46,084 nucleotides of DNA from Phycisphaerae bacterium (GTDB lineage: Bacteria > Planctomycetota > Phycisphaerae > UBA1845 > Fen-1342). The position numbers and the translations under genes are program-made. Positions 7,533 through 16,632 of the stretch are shown one piece after another (the stretch's first letter is position 1; each line of letters begins with the position of its first letter). The DNA lies in the NCBI GenBank assembly GCA_028279405.1, contig JANQNU010000031.1:1-46084 (forward strand), in the 5' to 3' direction. The notes under the pieces were generated by a model. The model saw only the letters and a program-made list of their open reading frames with translations. It was not told the origin of the DNA and searched no databases.

Positions 7533-9029
7533 ATGGTTTCCGGTCGGCATTATCGCGGCACAGCGTTCTGTTTGGCCGCCGTCACTCTGGTCACGACGGG
7601 CGGCTGTGTCGCCGTGCGCCGGCCGCAGACGTCAACGATGCGGTCGCTGGCTGATGCACCCTGGCGGAGCGTCTTGTCGGCGGATCGACTGAATGCCGCG
7701 CAAGCACCGGTGCTGTCCTGGTGGCGCGGCTTGAACGACCCGACGTTCGCCGATTTGGCGGAGCGCGCGCTGGGCGAAAACCTCGATCTGAAAATCGCCC
7801 GCGCTCGCATCGTCGAAGCACGAGCCCGGCGCGGCGTCGTGAACGCGGATCGCTTGCCGCAGCTGGATGCGGACGCGCAATATCTACGCGCCGGCTCGGG
7901 GGACGATGCGCTGGCCTTCGCTGCACCGCCACCCGGTGCCGAGACAAACCTCTTCGCAGTCGGCGTCGTTGCCGGCTGGGAGGTCGACCTCTGGGGTCGC
8001 GTCCAACAGCTGGTGCGTGCCGCGGACGCCGATTCAGCGGCAAGGACCGAAGACTACCGTGATGCTGCGGTTTCGTTGCTGGGAGAGCTCGCGCTCGCAT
8101 ACATCGATATTCGCACGCTCGAGCGACGCCTCGAGTTGGTTCTGCACAACGTTGCGTTGCAGGAGCGCCTCTTGGAGCTCGCTGCGTCGCGCCTCCGCGC
8201 CGGGAACGGACCCGAAGTCGACGTCGCTCAAGCGCGCCGTCTCTTGCAACGCACGCGCGCCCGGGTGCCCGAGTTGCAGCGCGCCCAGGCCGTCGCGGAG
8301 AACCGAATTGCGATCTTGCTGGGCGCCCGGCCCACGGACGAGTTCATTCCAGCCGGTGGACTGCCGGCGCCGATGGTTCCCGAAAGTCTGGGACTGCCGG
8401 CGGAGTTGTTGACACGCCGGCCGGACATTCGACGCGCCGCCTGGACCTATCGGTCGGCGTTGGCGCGTGCCGATGCCGCCGACCTCGAACGTCTGCCCCG
8501 ATTGGTCCTGAGCGGGTCGTTTCGTCTGTCGGCAGGCGACGCCGGCGGGCTGCTCGACCAATCGTTCGTGTACTCGGTCGGGCCGCAGGTGAGCGTACCG
8601 CTCCTCGATGGGCACCGCATCGACGCCAACGTTCGCGTGCGCGAGTCGCAAGCGGAGCAGGCGCGCCTGGTGCTCGAGCAGACGCTGCTGAGCGCGATCG
8701 AAGAGGTCGAGAACGCTGCGATCGGATTCACCCGCAAGCGCGCGCAGGCCGACGAACTCGCCGAGGCGGTCGTCGCGGCACGCCGCACGGCGCAGCTCGC
8801 GCAGCAGTTGTACGTGACTGGTCTGCGGGACCTGACCCAGTCGATCGACGCACAGCGCGAGCTGGTGGCCGTCGAGGACGAGCTTGCAATAACCCGGCAA
8901 CAGGTACTGGCACAGGCCGTCCGGCTCTATCGGGCGCTCGGTGGCGGTTGGGAGCAGATCGGTCTGGACGGTTCCGTTGCAGGTCATCGACAAACGTCAA
9001 CGATGCGCGGCGAAGGTGGCCCGCAATGA
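7533..9029 (+). CDS. Outer-membrane efflux lipoprotein (TolC/NodT type)
   Basis: 498 residues, ATG with TAGGAGG upstream. A signal peptide with lipobox (TLVTTGGC, Cys25) is followed by WWRGLNDPTFADLAERALGE, the usual start of NodT-type factors. The duplicated coiled-coil hairpin/beta-barrel organisation is visible: AGWEVDLWGRVQ in the first half and a second repeat with SVGPQVSVPLLDGHRIDANV. It forms the outer-membrane channel of the tripartite pump; the adaptor and ABC parts are encoded directly downstream. The last ~20 residues are not conserved-looking. Confidence 0.92.
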   Translation: MVSGRHYRGTAFCLAAVTLVTTGGCVAVRRPQTSTMRSLADAPWRSVLSADRLNAAQAPVLSWWRGLNDPTFADLAERALGENLDLKIARARIVEARARRGVVNADRLPQLDADAQYLRAGSGDDALAFAAPPPGAETNLFAVGVVAGWEVDLWGRVQQLVRAADADSAARTEDYRDAAVSLLGELALAYIDIRTLERRLELVLHNVALQERLLELAASRLRAGNGPEVDVAQARRLLQRTRARVPELQRAQAVAENRIAILLGARPTDEFIPAGGLPAPMVPESLGLPAELLTRRPDIRRAAWTYRSALARADAADLERLPRLVLSGSFRLSAGDAGGLLDQSFVYSVGPQVSVPLLDGHRIDANVRVRESQAEQARLVLEQTLLSAIEEVENAAIGFTRKRAQADELAEAVVAARRTAQLAQQLYVTGLRDLTQSIDAQRELVAVEDELAITRQQVLAQAVRLYRALGGGWEQIGLDGSVAGHRQTSTMRGEGGPQ

Positions 9030-9113
9030 CCGTCTTGTCTGCACCGCTGGAATGGAATGGCAATCACCAACGAGCCGGTGCATCGCCAATAGTTGGCAAC
9101 AAGGAGTAGCGTC

Positions 9114-10196
9114 GTGAGAAGAGTCGCTGTCATTGGAATCGTGCTGGTACTGGCGGTGGCGGCCGGCGCAGGCGGCTACGCATGGTGGCGCTCCCGGACG
9201 GAAACGAATGGCGAGCGTCCGCTGGTGCTGTATGGAAACGTCGAGATCCGCGACGCCTTGCTGGCGTTCGACGGCGAAGCGCATGTCGCCGAGGTGCTCG
9301 TCGAAGAAGGTGATCGCGTTGAGGGGGGCGCGGTTCTGGCGCGACTCGATACCGGTCGTCTTCGTGCGGAGATCGCACGTGCCCAAGCGGAGATCGAAAC
9401 TCAGGCTGCGATCGTTCGGCGGCTGGAGAACGGGACGCGGCGGCAGGAGATCGAACAGGCGCGCGCCGAGGTGTCGGCGGCAGAGGCGCGCGTTCGCAAC
9501 GCCCGGCGCAACGTCGAGCGGCTCGGCGAGACCGCCAGTACTGGTGCCTCGAGCGCGCAGGATCTGGATGATGCCCGCGCCCAACTCGACGTCGAAGAGT
9601 CATTTCTGGAAGTCCGTCGGAAGGCGCTCGATCTCGCACAGGAAGGCCCGCGGAAGGAGAGAATCGCCGAAGCGCGTGCGCGGCTGACAGCGCGCCGCGC
9701 CGCGTTGTCGCTACTCGAAGACCGACTCGCCGACACGACGCTCACGGCGCCCGCGGCCGGCGTCATCCAGAGTCGCATTCTGGAGCCCGGCGAGTTTGCC
9801 ACGCCGACCCGGCCGGCGTTCAGCCTGGCCCTGCTCGACCCGAAATGGGTCCGGGCCTTCGTTCCGCAGCCGGACCTCGGTCGCATCCAGGAAGGGATGT
9901 CAGCGGTTGTCTCGAGCGACTCCTTCTCCGACCGGTCGTTCCCCGGCTGGGTGGGCTTCATCGCCCCGACGGCCGAGTTCACGCCAAAGACGGTGCAGAC
10001 CACCGACTTGCGTACCAAACTCGTCTACGAAGTTCGGATCTATGTGAAGGATCCCGCCAACCAACTCCGGCTCGGCCAGCCCGTGACCGTCGAGGTGGAC
10101 AGTGCCGACAGGCAACCGACGTCCGCGCCGGGCCGTACGACGTCGTCGGAAGCCGCCGAACGTCAGCCGTCGGTCCGGAAGGGGGGTGCATCGTGA
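9114..10196 (+). CDS. ybhG: Membrane fusion/adaptor protein, YbhG-like (HlyD family)
   Basis: 360 residues. The GTG at 9114 is chosen because AAGGAG (9101-9106) sits 7 nt upstream. One N-terminal transmembrane anchor (VAVIGIVLVLAVAAGAGGYA) is followed by a lipoyl half-motif (LVLYGNVEIRDALLAF), a long coiled coil (residues ~80-205, Glu/Ala/Arg-rich) and a beta-barrel region with WVRAF and GFIAPTAEFTPKTVQTTDLR, a stretch very characteristic of YbhG. It bridges the inner-membrane ABC pump and the outer-membrane channel. Its stop overlaps the GTG of the ATPase gene by 4 bases. Confidence 0.92.
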   Translation: MRRVAVIGIVLVLAVAAGAGGYAWWRSRTETNGERPLVLYGNVEIRDALLAFDGEAHVAEVLVEEGDRVEGGAVLARLDTGRLRAEIARAQAEIETQAAIVRRLENGTRRQEIEQARAEVSAAEARVRNARRNVERLGETASTGASSAQDLDDARAQLDVEESFLEVRRKALDLAQEGPRKERIAEARARLTARRAALSLLEDRLADTTLTAPAAGVIQSRILEPGEFATPTRPAFSLALLDPKWVRAFVPQPDLGRIQEGMSAVVSSDSFSDRSFPGWVGFIAPTAEFTPKTVQTTDLRTKLVYEVRIYVKDPANQLRLGQPVTVEVDSADRQPTSAPGRTTSSEAAERQPSVRKGGAS

Positions 10197-12010
10197 GTGT
10201 AACTGCAGCGCTCGACGATCGAAGACACGCGAGCGTTCCAATTCGCGGGACAGATGTCGCCAAGCGGTTCTCGGAACGGGGCAAGGCTGTTGTTGATGCG
10301 TTGCGCGGCATCAGCTTGGAGGTGGGTCGTGGTGAGGTTGTTGGCCTGGTGGGGCCGGACGGCGCGGGAAAGACGACCCTGATCCGCTGCATCGCGGGAC
10401 TGCTGCGGCCCAGCGCCGGCACGATTTCGGTGCTCGGATTGGATGCCGTACGTGACACGCTCGCGGTCCGCAGCCGCATCGGCTACATGCCCCAGAAGTT
10501 TGGCTTGTACCAGGATTTGACTGTCCAGGAAAACCTCGATCTTTATGCCGATCTTCAGGGCGTCCCGGTTGCTGAACGTCCTGCGCGGTATGCACGGCTG
10601 ATGAAGATGACGAACTTGGCGCCATTCACGCGTCGACTCGCAGGTCGCTTGTCCGGCGGCATGAAACAAAAGCTGGGCCTGTCGTGCGCGTTGATCAAGT
10701 CGCCGGAATTGCTGCTGCTGGATGAGCCGACCGTGGGCGTCGACCCCGTCTCGCGTCGCGAACTATGGCAGATCGTCGGTGAACTGGTAAGCCAGGACCA
10801 GATCGGCGTGCTGGTCTCGACTGCCTACCTCGACGAGGCCGAACGGTGCGATCGTGTATTGGTAATGTTCGACGGACAGGTCGTCGACCGGGGCTCACCG
10901 GTCTCGTTCCGCGAGCGTCTGGTCGGACACGTCGATCAGGTGCACTGCGATGATCAGCGGATCGCACGGCGGATCCACTCTCGCGCCTGCGATCTCTCGT
11001 TGGTTGCGGATGCGACGATTCGTTCGGGGCGGGTCCGGATCGTTCGAGCCACCGCTGACGCCGCTGCGCGCCGGACGCTGGCCGACACGTTCGGGGTCGC
11101 GCTGGAGCCGGCTGCACCGACGTTCGAGGACGCGTTCATGCATATGGCGGACGCGCGTCGCGCTTCGAACGAAGACCCGGGGCACCACCCCGTGGTCGGC
11201 GGTAGCGCTTCCCATCCGGTGGATGCGGGCCGGGTCGTCGTGCGCGTGCGCGATCTCCTGAAGCGTTTCGGCGACTTCGAAGCAGTCAGCGGCGTTTCGT
11301 TCGACGTGTGCGCCGGTGAAGTCTTCGGTTTGCTGGGGCCGAACGGTGCCGGCAAGAGCACGACCTTCCGGATGTTGTGCGGACTGCTCGCGGTGAGCGG
11401 CGGCGAGGTCCGGGTTGCCGGCCACGATCTCCGCAAAACCTCGGCCCGGGCGCGCGCGCGCTTGGGCTACATGGCGCAGCAATTTTCGCTCTATTCACAG
11501 CTGAGTGTTCAGGAGAATCTCGACTTCTTCGGACGGGCCTACGGACTCACCGGGCGTCGGCTTCGCGACCGGGTGCGCTGGGCGTTCGAACACTTCGGCC
11601 TGGGACAGCGGCGCAATGCGCCGGCGGGCACGCTGCCTGGTGGCTACAAGCAGCGGTTGGCGATGGCGGCGGCGATGCTGCACGAGCCGGACTTGCTGTT
11701 CCTGGATGAGCCGACGTCGGGCGTGGACCCACTGGCGCGCCGTGAGTTCTGGCAGAGAATCAACGATTTTGCCGAAGGCGGGGTAACCGTGATCGTCACC
11801 ACTCACTTCATGGAAGAGGCCGAGTATTGCGACCGCATGCTGATTATGGCCCATGGCCGGCCGCTCGCGTTGGGCACGCCGGCGGAGATTCGGGCGCTGG
11901 CCCGGGATGACGTACACGCCGACCCGTCGATCGAGGACGCCTTTGTCGCGTTGGCTGAGGGGCGCGCGCGACCAATCGACGTTACTGCTGCTTCGGGAGA
12001 TCATGCGTGA
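10193..12010 (+). CDS. ybhF: Duplicated ABC ATPase, YbhF-like
   Basis: 605 residues with two fused nucleotide-binding domains. Domain 1: Walker A GPDGAGKTT (Asp for the usual Asn), Q-loop YMPQKF, signature LSGGMKQ, Walker B LLLLDEPTVGVDP. Domain 2 from about residue 345: GPNGAGKST, YMAQQF, signature LPGGYKQR (Pro for Ser), LLFLDEPTSGVDP, and a switch-type His in VTTHFMEEA, which in domain 1 reads VSTAYLDEA. The domain 1 switch His is therefore missing, so the two ATP sites are probably unequal. The GTG at 10193 follows GGGGGG. It powers the two permeases downstream. Confidence 0.95.
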   Translation: MSVTAALDDRRHASVPIRGTDVAKRFSERGKAVVDALRGISLEVGRGEVVGLVGPDGAGKTTLIRCIAGLLRPSAGTISVLGLDAVRDTLAVRSRIGYMPQKFGLYQDLTVQENLDLYADLQGVPVAERPARYARLMKMTNLAPFTRRLAGRLSGGMKQKLGLSCALIKSPELLLLDEPTVGVDPVSRRELWQIVGELVSQDQIGVLVSTAYLDEAERCDRVLVMFDGQVVDRGSPVSFRERLVGHVDQVHCDDQRIARRIHSRACDLSLVADATIRSGRVRIVRATADAAARRTLADTFGVALEPAAPTFEDAFMHMADARRASNEDPGHHPVVGGSASHPVDAGRVVVRVRDLLKRFGDFEAVSGVSFDVCAGEVFGLLGPNGAGKSTTFRMLCGLLAVSGGEVRVAGHDLRKTSARARARLGYMAQQFSLYSQLSVQENLDFFGRAYGLTGRRLRDRVRWAFEHFGLGQRRNAPAGTLPGGYKQRLAMAAAMLHEPDLLFLDEPTSGVDPLARREFWQRINDFAEGGVTVIVTTHFMEEAEYCDRMLIMAHGRPLALGTPAEIRALARDDVHADPSIEDAFVALAEGRARPIDVTAASGDHA

Positions 12011-13131
12011 TGTCGCGTTCGTTGCTAAGGCTTCGGGGCTTGCTACGCAAGGAGGCGCTGCAGATTCGGCGCGATCCGTCGAGCATACTGCTCGCGCTGG
12101 TGATGCCCGTGGTGTTGTTGTTTCTATTCGGCTACGGCGTGTCGTTGGATGCGGAGAACATCCCGTTGGCGATCGTGTTGCAAGACGATAGCCAGACAGG
12201 CCGCGATCTGGCCTCCCGTTTCCAGCTGTCACGATACTTCCGCGTCTCGCGCGTGACATCGCTGGCCGAAGCAGACGAGCTGATGCGCCGGCACGTCGTC
12301 GACGGGATCGTTCATCTGGATAGCGACTTCTCGGGTCGGCTCGCCCAGGGGAATGCGCCGGTTCAGCTGCTGCTCAGTGGCGTCGATTCCAATCGTGCCC
12401 GACTGATTCAGGGATACGTTCAGGGTGTCGTCGGCTCTTGGGCGACGCAGCGCGCCGACCGTGGCGAACCGGTCGCTCGGTCGCGGATTCAAGTCCGTCA
12501 ACGCGTCTGGTTCAACGAAGCGGTCCGCAGCACCAACTTCCTCGTGCCAGGACTGCTCACGCTGATCATGACCTTGATCGGCGTCCTGCTCACCGCGCTG
12601 GTCATTGCGCGCGAATGGGAGCGGGGCACGATGGAGGCCATTCTCGCCACGCCGCTCCGCGCGCGCGAGTTGCTGCTGGGCAAGGTCGTCCCGTACTACC
12701 TGCTGGGCTTGGCGGGCCTGGCCTTGTCAGTGGTGCTCGGCACGACCGTCTTCGATGTTCCGTTTCGCGGGTCGTTCGGCGCGTTGTTCATTCTCAGCTC
12801 CCTTTTTCTGTTCGCCTCTCTGGGGCTCGGGTTGTTTATCTCGGCAGCGACGCGTGTCCAGTTCATTGCGGCGCAGTTGTCGCTCATCGGGGGGTTTCTG
12901 CCAGCGTTCTTCCTATCGGGGCTGCTGTTCGATCTCGAGAGTACGCCCCGTTTCGTACAGGTCGTCAGCTACGCTGTTCCCGCGCGACACTTCGTCGCGA
13001 TCAGCCATACGTTGTTTCTCGCGGGTGATGTGCCGGGCGTCTTGGTGCCCGGCGGCTTGATCCTGTTGGGGATGGCGACATTCTTTCTCCTGATGGCGCG
13101 GCGCCGCCTCGGCCTGCGGCTGGACGCGTGA
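12010..13131 (+). CDS. ybhS: ABC-2 type permease, YbhS-like
   Basis: 373 residues from the ATG at 12010 (GTG at 12007 is equally possible); it overlaps the ATPase stop. The N-terminus RKEALQIRRDPSSILLALVM plus the first transmembrane helix (MPVVLLFLFGYGVSLDAE) is typical of ABC-2 drug exporters. A large periplasmic domain follows and then five more helices (TFLVPGLLTLIMT... region; LIARE WERGTMEAIL motif between helices). It is the first of two paired permeases that should heterodimerise. Confidence 0.92.
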   Translation: MSRSLLRLRGLLRKEALQIRRDPSSILLALVMPVVLLFLFGYGVSLDAENIPLAIVLQDDSQTGRDLASRFQLSRYFRVSRVTSLAEADELMRRHVVDGIVHLDSDFSGRLAQGNAPVQLLLSGVDSNRARLIQGYVQGVVGSWATQRADRGEPVARSRIQVRQRVWFNEAVRSTNFLVPGLLTLIMTLIGVLLTALVIAREWERGTMEAILATPLRARELLLGKVVPYYLLGLAGLALSVVLGTTVFDVPFRGSFGALFILSSLFLFASLGLGLFISAATRVQFIAAQLSLIGGFLPAFFLSGLLFDLESTPRFVQVVSYAVPARHFVAISHTLFLAGDVPGVLVPGGLILLGMATFFLLMARRRLGLRLDA

Positions 13132-13143
13132 GGAGTATCGAAC

Positions 13144-14265
13144 GTGAAAACGCTACGCCGAATCATTGCGTTGACCATCAAGGAGTTCCTTGCGATCGCG
13201 AAGGATCCGAAAAGCCGCTTCGTGGTGATCGGTCCGCCGCTGATCCAGTTCTTTGTTTTCGGTTATGCCGCCACGTTCGACGTCAAGCATGTCCGGTATG
13301 CGGTGTTCGACGAGGACCGTTCGCCGGCGTCGCGGGCGCTGCTGGCGCGCTTTGACGGCTCGGAGAGCTTCCGGTTCGAGCGGGCACTGGATCACGAGCG
13401 TGAGATTCCCGCGCTGATCGACAATCAGGAGGTTCGAATGGTGCTCCGCGTGCCCTCGAACTTCGGCGCAGACCTGGCCGCCGACCGCGCCCCGGCGATC
13501 CAGATTCTGGTCGATGGCCGCAATTCGAACGTCGCCAGCATTGCATTGGGCTATGCGAACACCATCGTCGCCGAGTTCAGCGCGCGCTGGCCTCGCGCGT
13601 CAGCCGGGTCAACCGTCTTACCGATGGCGGCTGTGGTCGATCGGGCGTGGTACAACCCCAACTTCCTGAGCCGCTGGTACATCGCGTCAGCGCTCGGCGG
13701 CGTGATCTGTACGGTTGTGGTGATGATCCTGGCCAGCCTATCGGTTGCGCGCGAGCGCGAGTTCGGTACGTTCGATCAGCTGCTGGTCGCGCCCTTCTCG
13801 CCGACCGAGATCCTCATCGGAAAGTCGATACCGGCGTTCGTGTTCGGCCTCGCGATCGCGCTGCTGCTATCGACTGCGGCGGTCTGGTGGTTCGACATCC
13901 CGTTTGAGGGCAGCGTGTCGGCGTTGCTGCTGATCCTCTCGATCTACATCCTGGCGATCGTCGGAATTGGCCTGTTCGTGTCGTCGCTCGCGATGACGAT
14001 GCAGCAAGGATTGCTGGGTTCGTTCATCGCAATCATGCCGTTCGTCATTCTTTCGGGATTCACGACGCCGATCCAGAGCATGCCGGATTGGCTCCAGTAC
14101 CTGACGCTCCTTAATCCGCTGCGCTACGTGACGGCTGGCTTGCGGCAGATTTTTCTGGAAGCTGCCGCGCTCCCCGACGTGATCCACCAGATCTGGCCGC
14201 TCGCACTGATCGCGAGTTCGACGCTGACCGTAGCAGCGTGGTTCTTCCGCCATCGCACCGGCTAG
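13144..14265 (+). CDS. ybhR: ABC-2 type permease, YbhR-like
   Basis: 373 residues, GTG with GAGGAG about 10 nt upstream. Same architecture as the preceding permease: KEFLAIAKDPKSRFVVIGPP, first membrane helix QFFVFGYAATFDV, periplasmic loop, five C-terminal helices, and the coupling motif SVAREREFGTFDQLLVAPFS. It is the last gene of the five-gene efflux operon. In E. coli the YbhFSR pump has been tied to drug and cation export; the substrate here is unknown. Confidence 0.92.
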   Translation: MKTLRRIIALTIKEFLAIAKDPKSRFVVIGPPLIQFFVFGYAATFDVKHVRYAVFDEDRSPASRALLARFDGSESFRFERALDHEREIPALIDNQEVRMVLRVPSNFGADLAADRAPAIQILVDGRNSNVASIALGYANTIVAEFSARWPRASAGSTVLPMAAVVDRAWYNPNFLSRWYIASALGGVICTVVVMILASLSVAREREFGTFDQLLVAPFSPTEILIGKSIPAFVFGLAIALLLSTAAVWWFDIPFEGSVSALLLILSIYILAIVGIGLFVSSLAMTMQQGLLGSFIAIMPFVILSGFTTPIQSMPDWLQYLTLLNPLRYVTAGLRQIFLEAAALPDVIHQIWPLALIASSTLTVAAWFFRHRTG

Positions 14266-14283
14266 CGGCGAGCAATCGGATGC

Positions 14284-14487
14284 CTGCACACGACGAGCCC
14301 CGAGCCCGAGCGAGGGGAGGGTAGTGGGGAGCAAGCTCCCTTTGCGAGGCCTCGGTGCCCCATCCCTTCCAGGGATGGGGGACTGACGAACCCCTCTTTC
14401 CGTCCCCCACCCCAAGATGGGGCGGGGCACCGCTACCGCCAAGGCTCAGCCCAACGAGCCCCGAGCGCGAGCGAGGGCATCCGGGGT
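14284..14487. repeat. REP-like repeat cluster between convergent genes
   Basis: This contains CCCCATCCCT-tcc-AGGGATGGGG (14358-14380, perfect 10-bp arms), a second CCCCACCCC...TGGGGCGGGG palindrome (about 14404-14427), and two copies of ACGAGCCCCGAGC followed by GAGCGAGG (about 14292 and 14455). The same modules recur near 24945, 30500 and 38990. It occupies the whole 249-bp gap between the convergent permease and Rrf2 genes; it probably forms strong RNA hairpins at both 3' ends. Confidence 0.85.
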
Positions 14488-14514
14488 CACGATACAACAG
14501 GCCGCGCCACCGCG

Positions 14515-14937
14515 TCACGCCTCGCACAGTGGCACCGCGGCAGACGACTCGTTCGCGATCTCGGCGATCGTCGTTTGCGCGAACGCGGACTCCATCGCCG
14601 CCGCCGCCGCGTCCAGTCGACGGTGTAAGGGGCAAAGCTGCGTCCGATGCCCGCGCAACCTCAACGGGCACTCCTTGATTCGCTGCACCGGCGAAACCGC
14701 GTTGACGACATCCAGCACCGAAACCGTCTCCGGCGAACCCTTCAACCGAAACCCGCCGCGACGCCCCGGACTCGACTCGACCAATCCGGTACGAGCCAGC
14801 ATCTGCAGGGTCTTCGACAGGTAGCCGGCCGGAACCTGCGTCGCTGCAGCCAGTTCCGACGTGCTCCACGTCCGGTCCGGATGCGTCGCCAGCCAGACCA
14901 CCGCACGCAACGCATACTCCGCCGTTTGATTGATCAT
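14515..14937 (-). CDS. Rrf2 family transcriptional regulator (NsrR-like)
   Basis: 140 residues. The ATG at 14937 is chosen because GGAG is 7 nt upstream. The N-terminal winged helix (INQTAEYALRAVVWLA, then STSELAAATQVPAGYLSKTL) is classic Rrf2. Cys90 and Cys102 with nearby His97 and His105 (KECPLRLRGHRTQLCPLHRR) are candidate Fe-S or metal ligands; only two Cys are present rather than the three of IscR/NsrR. The divergent neighbour encodes a truncated haemoglobin, and an 18-bp palindrome covers that gene's predicted transcription start, so nitric-oxide or redox sensing is a reasonable inference. Confidence 0.88.
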   Translation of the reverse strand: MINQTAEYALRAVVWLATHPDRTWSTSELAAATQVPAGYLSKTLQMLARTGLVESSPGRRGGFRLKGSPETVSVLDVVNAVSPVQRIKECPLRLRGHRTQLCPLHRRLDAAAAAMESAFAQTTIAEIANESSAAVPLCEA

Positions 14938-14984
14938 TGCCTGCTCCGAAACACGCTCAAACCAACGCCCGCGAGACAACTACC

Positions 14985-15038
14985 TTGACACCAATCCTAC
15001 CTCGCATACACTAAAATAGCAACCTGGATGTCCAGGTT
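14985..15038 (+). promoter_or_regulatory. Haemoglobin promoter with 18-bp palindromic operator
   Basis: TTGACA (14985-14990), 16-bp spacer, TACACT (15007-15012); the expected start is near 15019. Directly after it lies AACCTGGATGTCCAGGTT (15021-15038), with perfect 8-bp arms and a 2-base centre, placed where a bound repressor would block escape. The Rrf2 protein encoded divergently is the obvious candidate to bind it. Confidence 0.7.
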
Positions 15039-15069
15039 TTGATTTTGAGGTGTATTGGTGAGGTTCACG

Positions 15070-15513
15070 ATGTCATTGGAAGGTCAGCTTGATCCGCGGC
15101 ACCTGCCGTTGACGGCGCCGCGCCGTGATTCCGGTCGTGCGGTACCGGCCGACAAGGTCGATCTGGTGCCGACGCTGGTCGAAGAGTTCTATTCGGTCGC
15201 ACGCCGTGACGATCTGCTCGGCCCGGTCTTCGAGCGCTACGTCAGCGACTGGCCGGCGCACCTGGAGCGCATGGTTGCGTTCTGGTCGTCGGCGGTCTTC
15301 CGCACCGGAAGCTATTCGGGGCGGCCCTTCGAAGTGCATCGTCGCATCGTCGAGTTATCGCCGACGCACTTTGAGCGTTGGTTGGCGCTGTGGCGCGAAA
15401 CGGTTCGAGCGCATGTGCCCCAGCCGGAGGCAGGGCAGTTCGAAGCGCTCGCTGAGCGCATGGCGGTCGCGATGCAGGATCGACTCGGACGATCGGACGC
15501 GATCGGTGCCTGA
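15070..15513 (+). CDS. Group III truncated haemoglobin
   Basis: 147 residues from the ATG at 15070 with GAGG 7 nt upstream (a TTG at 15055 would add five residues). LVEEFYSVARRDDLLGPVFE, LERMVAFWSSAVFRTGSYSG and FEVHRRIVELSPTHFERWLA are the characteristic blocks of group III truncated globins; the His in FEVHRRI is the likely proximal haem ligand. Such globins bind O2/NO and often act in NO detoxification. An N-terminal extension of about 25 residues precedes the globin fold. It overlaps the next gene by 8 bases. Confidence 0.9.
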   Translation: MSLEGQLDPRHLPLTAPRRDSGRAVPADKVDLVPTLVEEFYSVARRDDLLGPVFERYVSDWPAHLERMVAFWSSAVFRTGSYSGRPFEVHRRIVELSPTHFERWLALWRETVRAHVPQPEAGQFEALAERMAVAMQDRLGRSDAIGA

Positions 15514-15982
15514 CGCGCACCGTGATCGCATTCTGTTTGTGAATCGCGGCGTCGCCAGCGTGGCGCTGGTCTACCTCGGGATGCTGGTCGGCGTCTCGTT
15601 CATTGCGACGCCGGCGAAGTTCCTGGCGCCGACGCTGCCGCTCGCTCAGGCCCTTGATGTCGGGCGTTACACATTTGGCGTCTTTGGCTGGGTTGAGTTG
15701 GCCTTGGCCGTGATCCTGGCGGTGCTGCCATTGTTTGTCGGACACCGTCTGAGCTGGATGTTGGGGATCGCGATCCTGGTCGCTGTCAGCACCCAGTTGG
15801 TATGGCTGCGTCCAGCGCTGGATGCACGGGTCGAAATCTACCTGGTCGGAGAGAAGCCGCCGCCCGCATCATTTCACACAATCTACGGCGTTCTCGACCT
15901 CCTAAAGTGTGCGTTGCTCGTGTGGCTCGCGACAGCCGCTGCCCAGCGTCCGACGATCCGCTCCGTCGATCAATCGCCGTGA
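15506..15982 (+). CDS. Small integral membrane protein, unknown
   Basis: 158 residues, GTG at 15506 inside the end of the globin gene, so the two are coupled; a later GTG at 15539 is possible. Four hydrophobic segments: VALVYLGMLVGVSFIATPAK, VFGWVELALAVILAVLPLFV, LSWMLGIAILVAVSTQLVWL and YGVLDLLKCALLVWLATAAA. A loop with LPLAQALDVGRYTFGVFG and a final SFHTIYGVLDLLK give a conserved look, reminiscent of small DUF4149/TMEM205-like membrane proteins, but I cannot assign it. Context suggests a role beside the globin in NO or respiratory redox physiology. Confidence 0.75.
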   Translation: MPDAHRDRILFVNRGVASVALVYLGMLVGVSFIATPAKFLAPTLPLAQALDVGRYTFGVFGWVELALAVILAVLPLFVGHRLSWMLGIAILVAVSTQLVWLRPALDARVEIYLVGEKPPPASFHTIYGVLDLLKCALLVWLATAAAQRPTIRSVDQSP

Positions 15983-16026
15983 AGGGCTTGAGGAGCGCGC
16001 TCGCGTAACCACCGACGGTACGCGAA

Positions 16027-16626
16027 TCACGGCTGTACGAGCATTGCGACCGCCGACCGAATGAAGGTCTCGTGCACAAACCCCGGTTGATCCGCCCGCA
16101 ACCGGATCGCGAGGCTGTGTAGTACTGCCGCCGCCAACGCGCCACGCGACCGTGGATCGCCGGAGCGCAATTCACTCCGTTCGAACGCCCGCTCGAACCG
16201 TCGTTCGAGCAATGCGTCCAACTGATGCAGCGCCGTCGTCAGGTCCGTGCGAATGTCGTTGTCTGTGGGAGATTCGTTGAGCGCGGTACAGATCGTCGCG
16301 CATCCAAGTGGCCGCGCTGCCCCCGACCGATACATTGCCACCGCCGTCGCGTAGAACCGCTCCAAGTCGTCACTCAGCCCGCCGTCCGTGAACAGCGCGC
16401 CCTTGAGTTGAGCCAGGAAGTCACGGTTGTACAGATCAATGCACCGACGATAGAGCGCCTTTTTGTCGCCAAAGGCCGCGTACAGACTCGGCCGCGCCAT
16501 TCCCGTAACAGCACCGATCTCGTCCAGACTCGCTCCCACGAACCCTCGTTCCCAGAAAACCGTAAGTGCTGCCCGCAGCGCAACTTCCGGGTCATACTGC
16601 GGCGGCCTGCCACGTCGACGAGACAA
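16027..16626 (-). CDS. TetR/AcrR family regulator
   Basis: 199 residues from a TTG at 16626, chosen because AAGGAG lies 9 nt upstream; longer frames to 16713 would swallow the operator/promoter region. After SRRRGRPPQYDPEVAL comes the helix-turn-helix (AALTVFWERGFVGASLDEIG, then AVTGMARPSLYAAFGDKKAL). The C-terminal domain contains CATICTALNESP. It is divergent from the DUF1326-DUF2182 operon, whose promoter is flanked by two inverted 15-mers, so it most likely represses that operon. Confidence 0.9.
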   Translation of the reverse strand: MSRRRGRPPQYDPEVALRAALTVFWERGFVGASLDEIGAVTGMARPSLYAAFGDKKALYRRCIDLYNRDFLAQLKGALFTDGGLSDDLERFYATAVAMYRSGAARPLGCATICTALNESPTDNDIRTDLTTALHQLDALLERRFERAFERSELRSGDPRSRGALAAAVLHSLAIRLRADQPGFVHETFIRSAVAMLVQP

Positions 16627-16632
16627 AATTAT

